Below, in pieces: positions 46,955-56,490 of a stretch of 64,000 nt of DNA; position 1 is the stretch's first letter; each line of letters begins with the position of its first letter. Under the pieces are notes generated by a model. It saw nothing but the letters and a program-made list of their open reading frames with translations, did no database searches and was not told where the DNA came from. Both the position numbers and the translations under genes were made by a program. The stretch is from Lutjanus erythropterus (Eukaryota; Chordata; Actinopteri; Lutjaniformes; Lutjanidae), in the NCBI GenBank assembly GCA_020091685.1, contig CM034601.1:39020034-39084033 (forward strand). The letters are read 5' to 3'.

Positions 46955-47240
46955 TACTTGGGGATTACTCACAATTAATTAGTCTGTAAAATGGTGAAAA
47001 ATATCAATCAGTGTTTCCCAAAGCCCAGGATCACGTCCTCAAATGTCTTATTTTTACCACAGCTCAAAGATATTCTGTTTACAGTCAGAGAGGAGTAAAG
47101 AACCCTGAAAATATGAAATCAGAAAAATTTGACATTTTTTCTTTTAAAAAAATTGCTCAAAACTCTTAATGGATTATCAAAGTAGTTGCCAATTAATTAA
47201 ATAGTCTATTAATAATCAGTTAATTGATGCAGTTCTAATA
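46955..47240 (-). mobile_element. 'GGGCTGCAAC' MITE copy 3
   Basis: Minus orientation: AAAATGGTGAAAAATATCAATCAGTGTTTCCCAAAGCCCAGG (read in parts), GTCAGAGAGGAGTAAAGAA, AAAATATGAAATCAGAAAA, AATAATCAGTTAATTGATGCAG. Same order reversed as 24895-25195. Confidence 0.7.
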
Positions 47241-47334
47241 TGATATGCTTTGGTTTGCTTTTGATATATGGAATATAAGCTGTAGGATGTATGTAGATGG
47301 GAATATTAGTGCAATATTCATTTTCATGAGCCAC

Positions 47335-47655
47335 TAGGGCTGCACAAGTAATCACAATTGCAATAAGATTTCAATATGGCAAAGTGCGATATCACAGAAC
47401 CAGAACCGAATTGCAGTTTGTTTGTTTTTTTAAAAAAAGGAAAAATGTGTGAGAAAACAGGATTATAATGAGGTACTGTAGAGCTGCAGAGATGACCTGA
47501 CCTAAAAATCTTGTTCTCCAGATGAAAGAAAACAAACAAACAAAAAAATTGTCATGGAAAACTGATCCTTTCCACTAGTTGCATCGCATAACACAATGGC
47601 AGTTTCAGTCAAAATAATCGCAGTATGACTTCTTTCCAAAATCATGCAGCCTTAT
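47335..47655. mobile_element. hAT-like MITE, 'TAGGGCTGCACAA' ends
   Basis: Left CTAGGGCTGCACAAGTAATC and right AAAATCATGCAGCCTTAT are inverted matches. AGCCA on both sides hints at a target duplication. Interior CACAATTGCAATAAGATTTC and TAATCGCAGTATGACTTC. A partial relative is at 52793-52920. Confidence 0.7.
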
Positions 47656-48295
47656 TAGCCATGTAAACAGCTTAGTAAGAATATTGTCTTTTTGTCGTTT
47701 TCTTAATAAGGACAAAAAACTGAACATTTTGTTTGCATGCAAACAGTCAGCGGCTCACCTGTGGTTCATCCATCATTTTTCCTTGACTTCCCATTCCCTT
47801 CACTTCCCACTGTGATTATCACATATTAATTATTGAAGATGTAATGACATTACTTTAATTACTCAAAAGGAAAATAAGCTGGCTATATAACTTCTGACAT
47901 TTATTTCTGTTACTCAGCCTTCCTTTGTCAAAAGTGACATTAAAAACAACCCCAAAGCCTCAAAAACCATTTGTTAAATATTGTCTTTTTGACCCTTGTA
48001 GGAATAGAAAAGGTGGAAACAGCCACCCTGCTTCTGTGAGAAGGGAATGAAATCTGTCAACTTGCTTAAAGCTCACTCAATAATATGTTATATCTCATTA
48101 GTTAAATTATTACAGGTCAACTTAATTTTCACATGTACAATTATACATATTGCAAAGTATTCAGTCTCTGCATTGACCCCATCCTAGCATTAGGATCAGT
48201 GGACAGCTACTGTGCAGTATCTGGAGAACAATAATATAATATACGTATATACATTATATATATGTATAATAATGCAAGTTTTTAAGGGGGAAGCA
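47656..48295. other. Unassigned intronic stretch
   Basis: No gene or recognised repeat; short TATA-rich run at 48236-48270. Confidence 0.3.
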
Positions 48296-48440
48296 GAGCA
48301 CCTAGAGGAGAGCGATGCAGACAGGGGTGACAACATGCAGACTCCACACAATAAGGCCCTACCTGAACTGGGATTGAACCCAGAGCCTTGGAACCTTCCT
48401 CCTGTGAGGAACCACTGTGTAACCACTGTCACACCAGGTA
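48296..48440 (-). mobile_element. tRNA-derived SINE-like head
   Basis: Read on the minus strand: TGGTGTGACAGTGGTTACAC resembles a pol III A box region, then GGAAGGTTCC, then a B-box-like GGGTTCAATCCCAG, then GTGTGGAGTCTGCATGTTGTC. This is a decayed form of a very common fish repeat (..GTTCGAATCCCAGC..GTGTGGAGTTTGCATGTTC). The tail is not resolved. It is not a functional tRNA: no cloverleaf. Confidence 0.6.
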
Positions 48441-48544
48441 AAAACAAGTGTAAAAACGGCACATAGCTGTGTTACAGGATGTTATGTCTGCTACTTCTGT
48501 GAGCTTTATAAGTGCTGGTAGGATGATGTTTTTACTTTTGGACA
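48441..48544. other. Short unassigned intronic stretch
   Basis: Nothing recognised. Confidence 0.3.
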
Positions 48545-48690
48545 GAGGCAGACCTTTCCCCCTCCCAGTCATTATGTTAAGCTAAGCTAACCAGCTGCAA
48601 TACCCAAGCGTGATATCCATTTTCACATCTAACTCTCTGCAAGAAAGCAAATAAGCGTACTTCCTAAAATGTTGAGCTATTCCTTTAAGA
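48545..48690. mobile_element. Dispersed repeat with 'GCTAAGCTAAC' core, copy 2
   Basis: CCCAGTCATTATGTTAAGC, TAAGCTAACCAGCTGC, ATCTAACTCTCTGCAAGAAAG, AATAAGCGTACTTCC and AAAATGTTGAGCTATTCC follow the known teleost repeat order. Relative at 43255-43425. Confidence 0.65.
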
Positions 48691-49084
48691 TGGTGCCCAA
48701 TAGGAAGAAGCCAGCCCACATCTCGTTGCTTGTGAATTGCTTTGCTGTATCCGGCAACTACAACAGTCTGGTTTTTTATATTCATCTTATTTATGAGCTA
48801 CTTCATTTAGTTTTATAGTGCTGGGTGTTTTTTGGTTCCCCAGAATGCTGGGCTGAGGTTCTGCTTTAGGAATACCCAATCTATATGAGAAAATCACAAT
48901 TAATAATAAATTAATAATTGATTACATTAAATCAAAAGAGAAGGGAGGGCTGGGTTGCCTCTCATTGTAAATTAGTGCCTAGTTACTCTTGAGTGCCCCA
49001 CTTTGAAGATTAAAAGAGCCAAAACATGAAAGATACCCCGTGGCAAAGCAGCACTGAGTAACACAACAAGAAAGCCTCTTTTAA
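48691..49084. other. Unassigned intronic stretch
   Basis: No gene; AT-rich. Confidence 0.3.
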
Positions 49085-49226
49085 AGGAACACTTCACCCC
49101 AAAGTCAAAAATATAGATTTTTTTTCTGTGGTGCTGTTTATCCATGTAGACAGCTTTGGTGTGAGCTGCAGAGTTTTGGAAATATCAGCTGTAGAGATGT
49201 CTGGCCTCTCCAATATAATGAGACTA
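49085..49226. mobile_element. Foldback element, second family, left part of a split copy
   Basis: AGGAACACTTCACCCCAAAG, TTGGTGTGAGCTGCAGAG and ATATCAGCTGTAGAGATGTC match the left arm of 26985-27610. It stops at AATATAATGAGACTAGA, and the family continues at 50161. Confidence 0.7.
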
Positions 49227-49344
49227 GACCCTCTCTCACAGATGGTTCTAGATATAACCCTTGTTGTAATGTTCTATGTAATGTTCTAGGTAGAAAGCGG
49301 TAAAGAAGAAGAGTAAAGAAAAAAGAAAGAAAGTAAACTGTAGT

Positions 49345-49810
49345 AGAGAACCAGGATGTTACAATACAGCTGGGACACAGTCACTGCAAATCTTTTCTCT
49401 ATGATTTGATAAACTCAATCAGTCTTTTTCAACATTTATCAGACATGTTTGTTTTGAGTTTCAAAGCAAATGTTAGTTTTTATGTTACAGAAATTCATAC
49501 ATGACATTCAACCAGTCTTCTTGAGTGGATGGACCCTCACATAACCATTTTTTCATTAACGGCTTTTTTGCTAATGACTAGCAATATTCTAAACAAGTAT
49601 GCTTTAGTATAGGATCTAAGTATAAGATCTGAAAACAAAAGTTGATCTGAATTCCTGTTTTTTTTCTGGTTGTCTTCCAGTAGCTGTGAATCTCAGAGCA
49701 CCACCAAAACACGTGGTAATGATTGGCTCTCACAGACCTGCAGTCTCTCCAGCAGACTGTCTGACTCACCCTGGACTGTCTTAGTGCTGCTGTTACAAAG
49801 AATCTAAATC
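49345..49810 (-). pseudogene. L1-clade LINE, 3' end of reverse-transcriptase ORF (fragment)
   Basis: Minus strand. Around 49676-49754 one frame reads CWRDCRSVRANHYHVFWWC then SEIHSYWK, the C-x3-C..H..C cysteine/histidine motif typical of the C-terminal end of L1 ORF2. It continues FCFQILYLDP and, after a stop, KKPLMKKWLCEGPSTQEDWL, matching the usual order of ..LYLG.., KKAITRKW and DW in this clade. Stops and frame breaks show it is dead. The upstream catalytic domain is absent. It lies in the material that splits a foldback element. Confidence 0.78.
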
Positions 49811-50160
49811 TAAATGTTTTACCAATTAAACTCTCTCCAAGAGTTGGTTGATTTCCACTGCTTATCAAATAAAATTTCCCAAACCTCAATTGACATTGTG
49901 AAGTTTCCTTCACTTAGGCCATTCTGAGCACTTCCACCAAAAAGACAGTGGTTTGGAAAAGTCGGTTCCCAACTGAAACCAAAAAATTGCACATTCCTGG
50001 GAACCAAAGTGGGCATGTTCATTGTGCAGCACCTGTTGCTTACATCCTTGATTACAATGGGTTCACTCTAAACTGGTGGAAACGTGGGCCTGTTCACCAA
50101 ATAGGACGACAACAGAACAGATCAAGTTCAAGAACCAGAGCTTATCTGGTTGAAAAGGGC
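49811..50160. mobile_element. Unclassified short repeat next to the L1 fragment
   Basis: GGTTCCCAACTGAAACCAAA, TGGGAACCAAAGTGGGCATG and GAACCAGAGCTTATCTGGTTG resemble ends and body of a fish hAT-like element. Together with the L1 fragment it separates the two parts of the foldback copy. Confidence 0.45.
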
Positions 50161-50420
50161 CCTAAATGACACTTGGTCTGTGGTGCTCAAAGCATCAGAA
50201 ATGCATTTGAAAAATTCAAAACCAGCATCTCTTTCCAAAAATCATGATCTGGTTACTCAAGATACTCCACAGACCTTGTTGTGAGCAGTTTCATGAAGGA
50301 ACTATTTTGTTTATATTAGAAAGAAAGTAATTCCACCAGACTCTAAAGTAGTTCCAATAGATTCTACTGCAAAAAGAAGTAGAAAGAAAGTTATAGTACC
50401 CTTTAAAGGGTCTGGTCTTT
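50161..50420. mobile_element. Foldback element, second family, continuation of the split copy
   Basis: CTAAATGACACTTGGTCTGTGGTGCTCAAAG, CATGATCTGGTTACTCAAGA, CACAGACC and GAGCAGTTTCATGAAGGAAC continue the 26985-27610 family exactly where 49226 stops. The distal arm is missing. Confidence 0.7.
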
Positions 50421-51330
50421 GTCAAGAAATGTTGATGATTTCTTGAACTTTTTTAGTGTCTGCTTTCATATTCTTATATGCTCTTTGAATTTAATCCTAA
50501 TTGAAAAAAAAAAAAATAGAAAAAGCTACTGAAGGCTATATTTCTGAACAAGCTCTGTTTCCAGGGTGAGAACTTCAATTGTTTATGGTTGTATTAGGAC
50601 AGTAGGACTAATGATATCTGACTGTTTTGTTAACCTGAGTGACGTGTTTAGCTGGCACCTCGGTGAAAAGCGTGTCTAAAGCATGTTTGTGTGCCAAGAA
50701 TCACAGAGAGAGCAGAGATAACCACTTAAGTTCAGAATAATACTGCCTAAGCTGGAGCAGCACAACAGGCTGTACTATCAGGATGACTCACATCAGGACG
50801 GCAGTGATAATAGATAATAGGCTGGCAGGGTGTCAGCATGACTAAACATCTGCCTGATTCACACATGTCTGCTGCTATTGATTTAACCATTCACTCTCGG
50901 CTGTGGGACTGGACTGAAATACGTAGAGGGACACACCTACAGCTTACCTAATGCTTTATGAGTATCAGACAGAATTAATTCCTCTGCAATTATTGAGCTT
51001 ATTGACTCCATGAGTCACACCTTCACACAGGCAGATGAGATCAATTAAACTAAAAAGAGGGCAGAGCAAGAAATGCTGGACTGACATGTTCAAATTGTGA
51101 CCATGAAGGCATCTGTCATGTTGGAGGAACTCTGTCCTGAGAAGTAAAAGTGCTTTTCATTATTTTTACATGTTTTTGCACAAAGTGTATATATATATAT
51201 ATTTACATATAAATAAAAAATAGTCAGAGTAAGGCCATTGGAGGAGCAGCAGAAAAATCACACTTTAAACAAAAAATCCACACTTTATGAAAATACACAC
51301 AAGATATTATAGAAAAATGCACACTATAAA
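50421..51330. other. Intronic sequence without recognised features
   Basis: No gene. Short AT run at 51186-51200. Confidence 0.35.
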
Positions 51331-51834
51331 TTAGAGCTCCAACAATTAATCAATTAATTTGATTATTAAATTAATCAGCAACTACTTTGATAATACTTTT
51401 TTAAGAAAAATTCTCAGCATCTGAAGTGCTAATATTTTTTTGGTTGCTTTACTTCCTTTCTGATAGTAAACTGAAAATCTTTGAGTTGTGGACAATTTAG
51501 GATGTCATCTTGGACTTTTGGAAACGCGGATCAATATATATATATTTTTTCATCATATTGAACATAAGACATCTTGTCTTTTTACTGTATTGTGGAAAGG
51601 TATTTGCTAATCACTACATTCTTTTTAAGTTTTCATTTTACACAACTTTTTTGCTTTCGGTTGTGTAACGTTACATTTGTGCATGAAGTAGTACCAGTGT
51701 GTTGATCTGATTGTGTTTTTGCATCATGTTTGGTGGTGGTGGTCAACAGATTGATCGATGATGACAGAAATGACTGTACTGAAACATTAATTAATCAATT
51801 CATCAAAAAAATGATAGATAGATTAATCGGTCAC
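51331..51834 (+). mobile_element. 'GGGCTGCAAC' MITE copy 4, interrupted by a templated-looking insert
   Basis: TTAGAGCTCCAACAATTAATC, AATCAGCAACTACTTTG, GGTTGCTTTACTTCCTTTCTGATAG, TTGTGGACAATTTAGG then GGATCAATATATATATA; the family text is lost between 51552 and 51743 and resumes with CAACAGATTGATCGATGATG. The family's usual TTTTCTGACATTTTATAGACC is missing, so the insert replaces rather than splits it. Confidence 0.7.
51552..51743. repeat. About 195-bp copy of 45207-45413
   Basis: ATCATATTGAACATAAGAC to TTTGGTGGTGGTGGT. Matches the Tc1 right end plus about 77 bp of its unique-looking flank in the same orientation, 6.3 kb away. Confidence 0.8.
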
Positions 51835-52164
51835 TGGATATGTATGAATATAACAACATAGCACAAGGCTGTTTTTTCAAAAATCAACACAATGTAAAGT
51901 CACCTTTGTTTGAGAAGTTTATTGGTGGATAGCTTGAGATGATCCATCTTGTTTTCGAGGGGGTCCAGTGTGACAGTATGTATGACATCATAACATGATA
52001 TTTTGAAATATGTGAATCAAACCAAATTCAATGAGCAAAGACAGTAACTAACTGACAGCCAAACAAAGAAACATCCCACTGGGGTCCACTGTCTCATATC
52101 TATTGAGTAGAAGTCCATTGTTCACTCATGTTTTAGCTCTGGTTTGAATCATCCATTTGGGCTC
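51835..52164. other. Unassigned intronic stretch
   Basis: No gene. GGGGGTCCAGTGTGACAG near 51959 may belong to a repeat; boundaries not seen. Confidence 0.3.
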
Positions 52165-52775
52165 AAATAGAGCAGCAATTAGCTGATGTTTAGTGAATTA
52201 ATCAATTTATTAGTTTCACTTAATTAGCAATGATTTTGATAACTGTTTAACTGTCTCAATTTTTTCTTATCAAAATCTTTCTTTGGTCGCAGTGTCTCAG
52301 TTGTGATGATTTGCTGATTTTCTCTATTTGATATCATTTTTACATTAATATCTTTCTTTCTCGGTAGGACTGTAAGAAAATATTGATACGCTTTTCAAGT
52401 ATCGTGATATTATGTTTTGTGATAGTGTATCGATTCTCAAAAACACTGCAACATGACATCATGATACTTGCAAAGAATTCAACCAGACTGTTAGATAACA
52501 GTGTTGTTACTGTTTGGATTGCATAAAAAATAAAGCTTTTTAAACTCTAAACTGGTGATGTGTTTTTATACTGTGATAGTTTTCTTAAAATAAATGTTAA
52601 AAATAGCAGCATATCACCTTGTTTGCAGTATTGTGACACGTATGGTATCACCAGATTCTTGCCAATACACAGCCCTATTTGCTGGACAAAACAAAATATT
52701 TGTAGACATTTTATATACCAGATAATTTATGGAGAAAATAATCAGTGCATTACTGTAATTAGTTGCAGTCCTAGA
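52165..52775 (+). mobile_element. 'GGGCTGCAAC' MITE copy 5 with nested hAT-like MITE
   Basis: Outer text: AATTAGCTGATGTTTAGTG..TTAATTAGCAATGATTTTGATAA, then TATTTGTAGACATTTTATATACCAG and ATTACTGTAATTAGTTGCAGTCCTAG. The middle (52371-52676) is a separate element. Confidence 0.6.
52371..52676. mobile_element. hAT-like MITE nested in 52165-52775
   Basis: Left TAGGACTGTAAGAAAATATTG and right GCCAATACACAGCCCTA are approximate inverted ends. Interior ATCGTGATATTATG, GTGTATCGATTC and CATCATGATACTTGC are typical of the fish family with ATCGATAT-rich ends. Confidence 0.6.
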
Positions 52776-52792
52776 CTTAAACATATACACCA

Positions 52793-52920
52793 GGGCTGCA
52801 CAATGAATCAAAATTTCATCAAAATCGCAAAGTGGCAAACATGAATGAATGAATGCGATGAGGCAGAGATGTCCTGTCCTACAAATCAGATTCTACAGAC
52901 TTAAAAAACTTAAATCACTA
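52793..52920. mobile_element. Fragment of the 47335-47655 MITE family
   Basis: CAGGGCTGCACAATGAATC, TCATCAAAATCGCAAAGTGGC then GATGAGGCAGAGATGTCC. Short GAAT microrepeat inside. Only one end present. Confidence 0.55.
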
Positions 52921-54052
52921 ATATACACTGCCAGACTACAACTATTAGCTACAAGTGGCTGAGAGCTGTTTAAAGTTGTGAAATTTATGGTTGATTCTCA
53001 GTAAGGTGATTTTATATTCAGTATGTTATTTAGGGGATAATTTACAATAAGCAGGTCATTATGGGTAAATAAACCCTCGACAGGGTGATGCATGACCCGA
53101 TGCATGATCAGAATCAGTTACACAATAAAGCTGCTTAATGAATTTTTAAGAGCTTTCTCTATGTTATAGAAAATCCACAAAATAATTCTTTATTATTACT
53201 TCTCAGCACACAGACAGATGTTTAACATCAGCAGAACACCCACGTTAACTTGTTTTGAGCTGTTTCACTGAACCATTTAAAGCTGATACACTGCCCCCCT
53301 GTCCACAGCTCTGTTATTTCACCATTATCCTGCAATGATAAGCGGGTGTGAATGGGAATGGGAGGGATGTGACGATCAGGAGGTGATGAGTGGTCTTAAA
53401 GGTCAGGGTTGCTGTCGGCCTGGCTGTGATGTGGTTTACCAGGAGAGAGCTGGAGCGTGATGCAGTTTGGCGGAGAGGCAGGCAGCTGGCCTTTGCCACA
53501 CAGCTCCAATTCCTCTAAGGGACAGGCCCGTAAAAAGCTGGTTCTGATTTGCAGCCCACCCACGTAGCAGCACAGCTTGAATGGACCCAACTGAGGGAAC
53601 GCTGTGCTTTCCCTCACTCTTTATCATTTCCCTGCCAGGAGTTTAATTTTATGCGGTTATTTACTGCGGACTGCAGTCGAGTTTTTTCTCTCTTCTCCTT
53701 CTTTCCGCCGGCTGCAGGTGTGTGTGCACTCGACCGAGGAGATGTGTTGGCTTGTCTACAAAGGCTCCGACATAAAAATGGATCAGGAAATTCTGGTTCC
53801 ACTTTATACTTGAGTCCCTCCCCTCGCATGGCAGTAAATGCCACAAACCAACCCCCTGACCCACCCACAGCTGCGGGAAAAGGTGATGAAAAGTTATTGC
53901 CACATTGTTGTTGTCACCTGCCTGCTGCTTAGTAGAACATTCCTTTCCAGTAGTCTTCAATTAGCACTAAACTTTAATGATTCCATCAGTGGGACAGAAG
54001 GCAGGGAAAACCCGATACAGGAGTTTTTGTGCTAGTGTGTGTCTGTGTGTGC
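52921..54052. other. Intronic sequence; GC-richer repeat-poor block 53400-53960
   Basis: No gene. 53400-53900 has mixed CpG content and a splice-acceptor-like run TCTTTCCGCCGGCTGCAG (53700-53717), but overlapping frames in all registers lack RNF43 or other similarity. Candidate regulatory block. Confidence 0.35.
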
Positions 54053-54345
54053 TAGGGCTGCAACTTGAGCTGCAACGATTAATCAATTACTAAATACTAT
54101 TTTCACAATTAATTAATGGGTTTGAGTACATTTTTAAGAAAAATCAAACCAAAATCTTCTGATTCCAGCTTCTATAATGTGAATATTTTCTGGTTTCTTG
54201 ACTCCTTTTTGACAGTATTATTTTCAGGTTGTGGGCAAAACAAGACATTTAAGACATCTTGGCCTGTAGGAAACACTGATCGATATATTCCACTATTTTA
54301 TAGACCAAACAACTGATCAACTGTTCAAGAGAAACACTGATACCT
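54053..54345 (+). mobile_element. 'GGGCTGCAAC' MITE copy 6
   Basis: TAGGGCTGCAACTTGAGCTGC, AATGGGTTTGAG, CAGCTTCTATAATGTGAATATTTTCTGG, ACTGATCGATATATTCC, TTTTATAGACCAAACAACTG. Confidence 0.75.
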
Positions 54346-54789
54346 AGGGCTGCAACTAATGATTCTTTTCGATCAGTCATTAGTTGCTAACCTGACACGC
54401 CAGATGGTTTGTTACCACAGAACCATCTGGGAAGGAGGATTAACATTATGTTTGTTAACATTAATGTCACAAACATTAGGATATAATACTTGTTAGGCGC
54501 ATGTTGAGTTTCTTTTCTTCTTCATTCACTCATCAAACTGGAGTCTTAAATAACCTGGTTTTCCAGTGGTTCATAACAATTCAGAATCTCAACAACAAAA
54601 GACACTGGTGCCTAAAAACCGTACTGACAGGAAAGAGACAGAGGAGAAATCAGTGAAATCAGCTGGGGCAGTGAGGGCGGGGCATCAAGGCCGTTGTGGC
54701 TGCAGTGCTTATTCATTTTTGAGGGGTAAAAGTGGGGGCACAGCAGCCATAGCCTGCATGGCCTTACATGGCCATAGCCTGCAGCCATA
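54346..54789. mobile_element. Start of another 'GGGCTGCAAC' copy followed by unassigned insert
   Basis: AGGGCTGCAACTAATGATTC at 54346 begins a new copy that then leaves the family text (GACACGCCAGATGG..ACCATCTGGGAAGG) and rejoins it, as ATTATTTTCATTGTTAATTAATCTGG, at about 54793. The insert carries a short inverted pair (CCAGATGGTTTG / ACAGAACCATCTGG). May be one element split by about 420 bp. Confidence 0.45.
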
Positions 54790-55034
54790 TTTGATTATTT
54801 TCATTGTTAATTAATCTGGCAATTATTTTCTCAATTAATCGATTAGTTTTTGATCCATACAATGTCAGAAAATGGTGAAAAATGTTGATCAGTGTTTCCT
54901 AAAGCCTGAGGTGAAGAGAATTTCAGAGAATTTTTTTCTAATGACTCAAAGGATTAATCAATTATCGAAATAGTTGCTGATTACTTTAAAAGTTGACAAC
55001 TAATTGATTGATCGACTTATGGTTGCAGCTCCAG
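54790..55034 (-). mobile_element. 'GGGCTGCAAC' MITE copy 7
   Basis: TTCATTGTTAATTAATCTGGC, TTTCTCAATTAATCGATTAG, ACAATGTCAGAAAATGG, TTGATCAGTGTTTCCTAAAGCC and GGTTGCAGCTCC, the reverse order of copy 1. Confidence 0.8.
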
Positions 55035-55619
55035 TTTGTGCTGTAGGCGCTTCAGCAGATGAACTTGACTCAGATGACAGATAATAGAGGACTGTCAGCA
55101 TTGTGGACCCTCCAGTTGACTCCAGTTGAGACAGGTTTCTCCAGTCTGCTTTCATGTCATATGAGGTCACCTTCTTTTGTGTCCACACACATATGCGCAC
55201 ACTGTCACAGAGACTCACAGATACCCGTGGTCCTGCTCACACCCTGAGGGCCAGAGGAAGGAGACCCAGCAGAGGAAGTGTAAAGGTCTAATGTGAGCCT
55301 GCTGAGTGACTCTGTGAAGAGAATGGATCAGGTTGCGGGGCCAGCCAGGTCTGCATTGTAAAGAGGAGTTGATCTGTCTCTGTGAATGGGTCTCGTCTCC
55401 ATCAGCAGGGTCCTGTTTGTGCCGCAGACCCCTGGACCTGCCTGGAGGCACTAACCACAGAATGTGCAGTGGAAATTTGAATTCCTTTGTAATACAGAGG
55501 AATCCCATTCATGAATTTCTAACTTGAAAAAAGATACTGGACCCAATGATCCATGACAGTGTAATTTTCTCCCATGCTCTGACACATTTTGACACATGAA
55601 CCAGGATGTATGGTTTGCT
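55035..55619. other. Intronic sequence without recognised features
   Basis: No gene; chance frames overlapping on both strands at 55059-55527. Confidence 0.35.
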
Positions 55620-55760
55620 TTACAAGGATTAAAAAAAGTAAAGGTTGTAAAGGTCACTGCAACATGTATGTGTTTCTTATACAGTTCTTACACAGGGGAC
55701 ACCCCCAGTGTGAGACATCAGGGAAAAACACTGATGAGATCTTTGTGGAATTTTAAACAA
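55620..55760 (+). repeat. Segment repeated at 58241-58355
   Basis: AAAGTAAAGGTTGTAAAGGTC, CAACATGTATGTGTTT, TTACACAGGGGACACCCCCAGTGTGAGAC and TTGTGGAATTTTAAACAAG recur in the same order 2.6 kb downstream. Confidence 0.75.
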
Positions 55761-56124
55761 GTAAAATTCTGCACCTAACAATCATTTTCATTGTTAATTA
55801 ATCTGCTGAGTATTTTCATAATTAAAACCAGAGTCTTCCACAATTCTTGGCAGATTTTTTGATAAAGCTAGTCACACAAGAATGGCAGTGTGCGTTCATG
55901 TGTTTTGGGGGAGTGGCTTTGAAAGGAGGGGGTGGGATTTTTTTGGTTAGATGTTTTCAAAGTCTAACTTTTTCTTGCTGGTTTCTCCAACGTTACTGAC
56001 CCCAGCCTTAAGTAATATAGAGGAGGCAGGATAATGCAAATTTCAGTTTATTTTTAAATACTTCCTGATGTGTTGCTATGAACCTTTTCTGTCTCATAGC
56101 ATTGTGTCTCTGCACTAAGGCTTG
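55761..56124. other. Intronic stretch with small MITE fragment
   Basis: 55783-55835 (TTTCATTGTTAATTAATCTGC) is a fragment of the 'GGGCTGCAAC' family. The rest is unassigned. Confidence 0.4.
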
Positions 56125-56244
56125 AGATCTGTGCCTGAACCCGACGGGACTTGACAGGTTTGGGTTGGGCCAGGCTGTATTTCTCACATATTTCATGGGC
56201 TTGGGTTTGGGCTATATTACCATTATTATTATTATTATTATTAT

Positions 56245-56288
<44 letters not shown>

Positions 56289-56490
56289 TTTTTTGTTTTG
56301 TTTTGTTTTTTTTCTTTTTTCTCCCCAGTGCAAACTCCTACTGTTTGGTACACAGACAGAAGCTTGTTAAGAAGTATGTTGAGCTGTAATTGGGTTTGGA
56401 CTGAAATATGCTAATGAGGGATGGTTCGGGTCGGGTTCAGACAGAATTTTGTCAGGCTTGGATCTTTTCAGGCTTAATTTAAGTTCAGAT
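56125..56490. mobile_element. Relative of the 44786-45158 nested element, inverted
   Basis: GCCTGAACCCGACGGGAC, GGTTTGGGTTGGGCCAGGC, TTTCTCACATATTTCATGGGC, and at the other side GGTTCGGGTCGGGTTCAGAC, AGAATTTTGTCAGGC. These are the reverse text of the GACCCGAAC-type motifs at 44786-45158. A long compound microsatellite expanded inside it. Confidence 0.65.
56219..56288. repeat. Compound (ATT)n(AGT)n microsatellite
   Basis: About nine ATT units directly followed by about twelve AGT units, then a TTTTG-rich run. Produces artefactual poly-Thr/Ser/Val frames. Confidence 0.95.

Noticed and set aside
48296..48440. Functional tRNA gene
   Set aside because: Only A/B-box-like words are present, with no complete cloverleaf; text fits a dispersed SINE.
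56054..56414. Poly-Thr/Asn and poly-Val/Ser ORFs on both strands
   Set aside because: Artefact of the ATT/AGT microsatellite.
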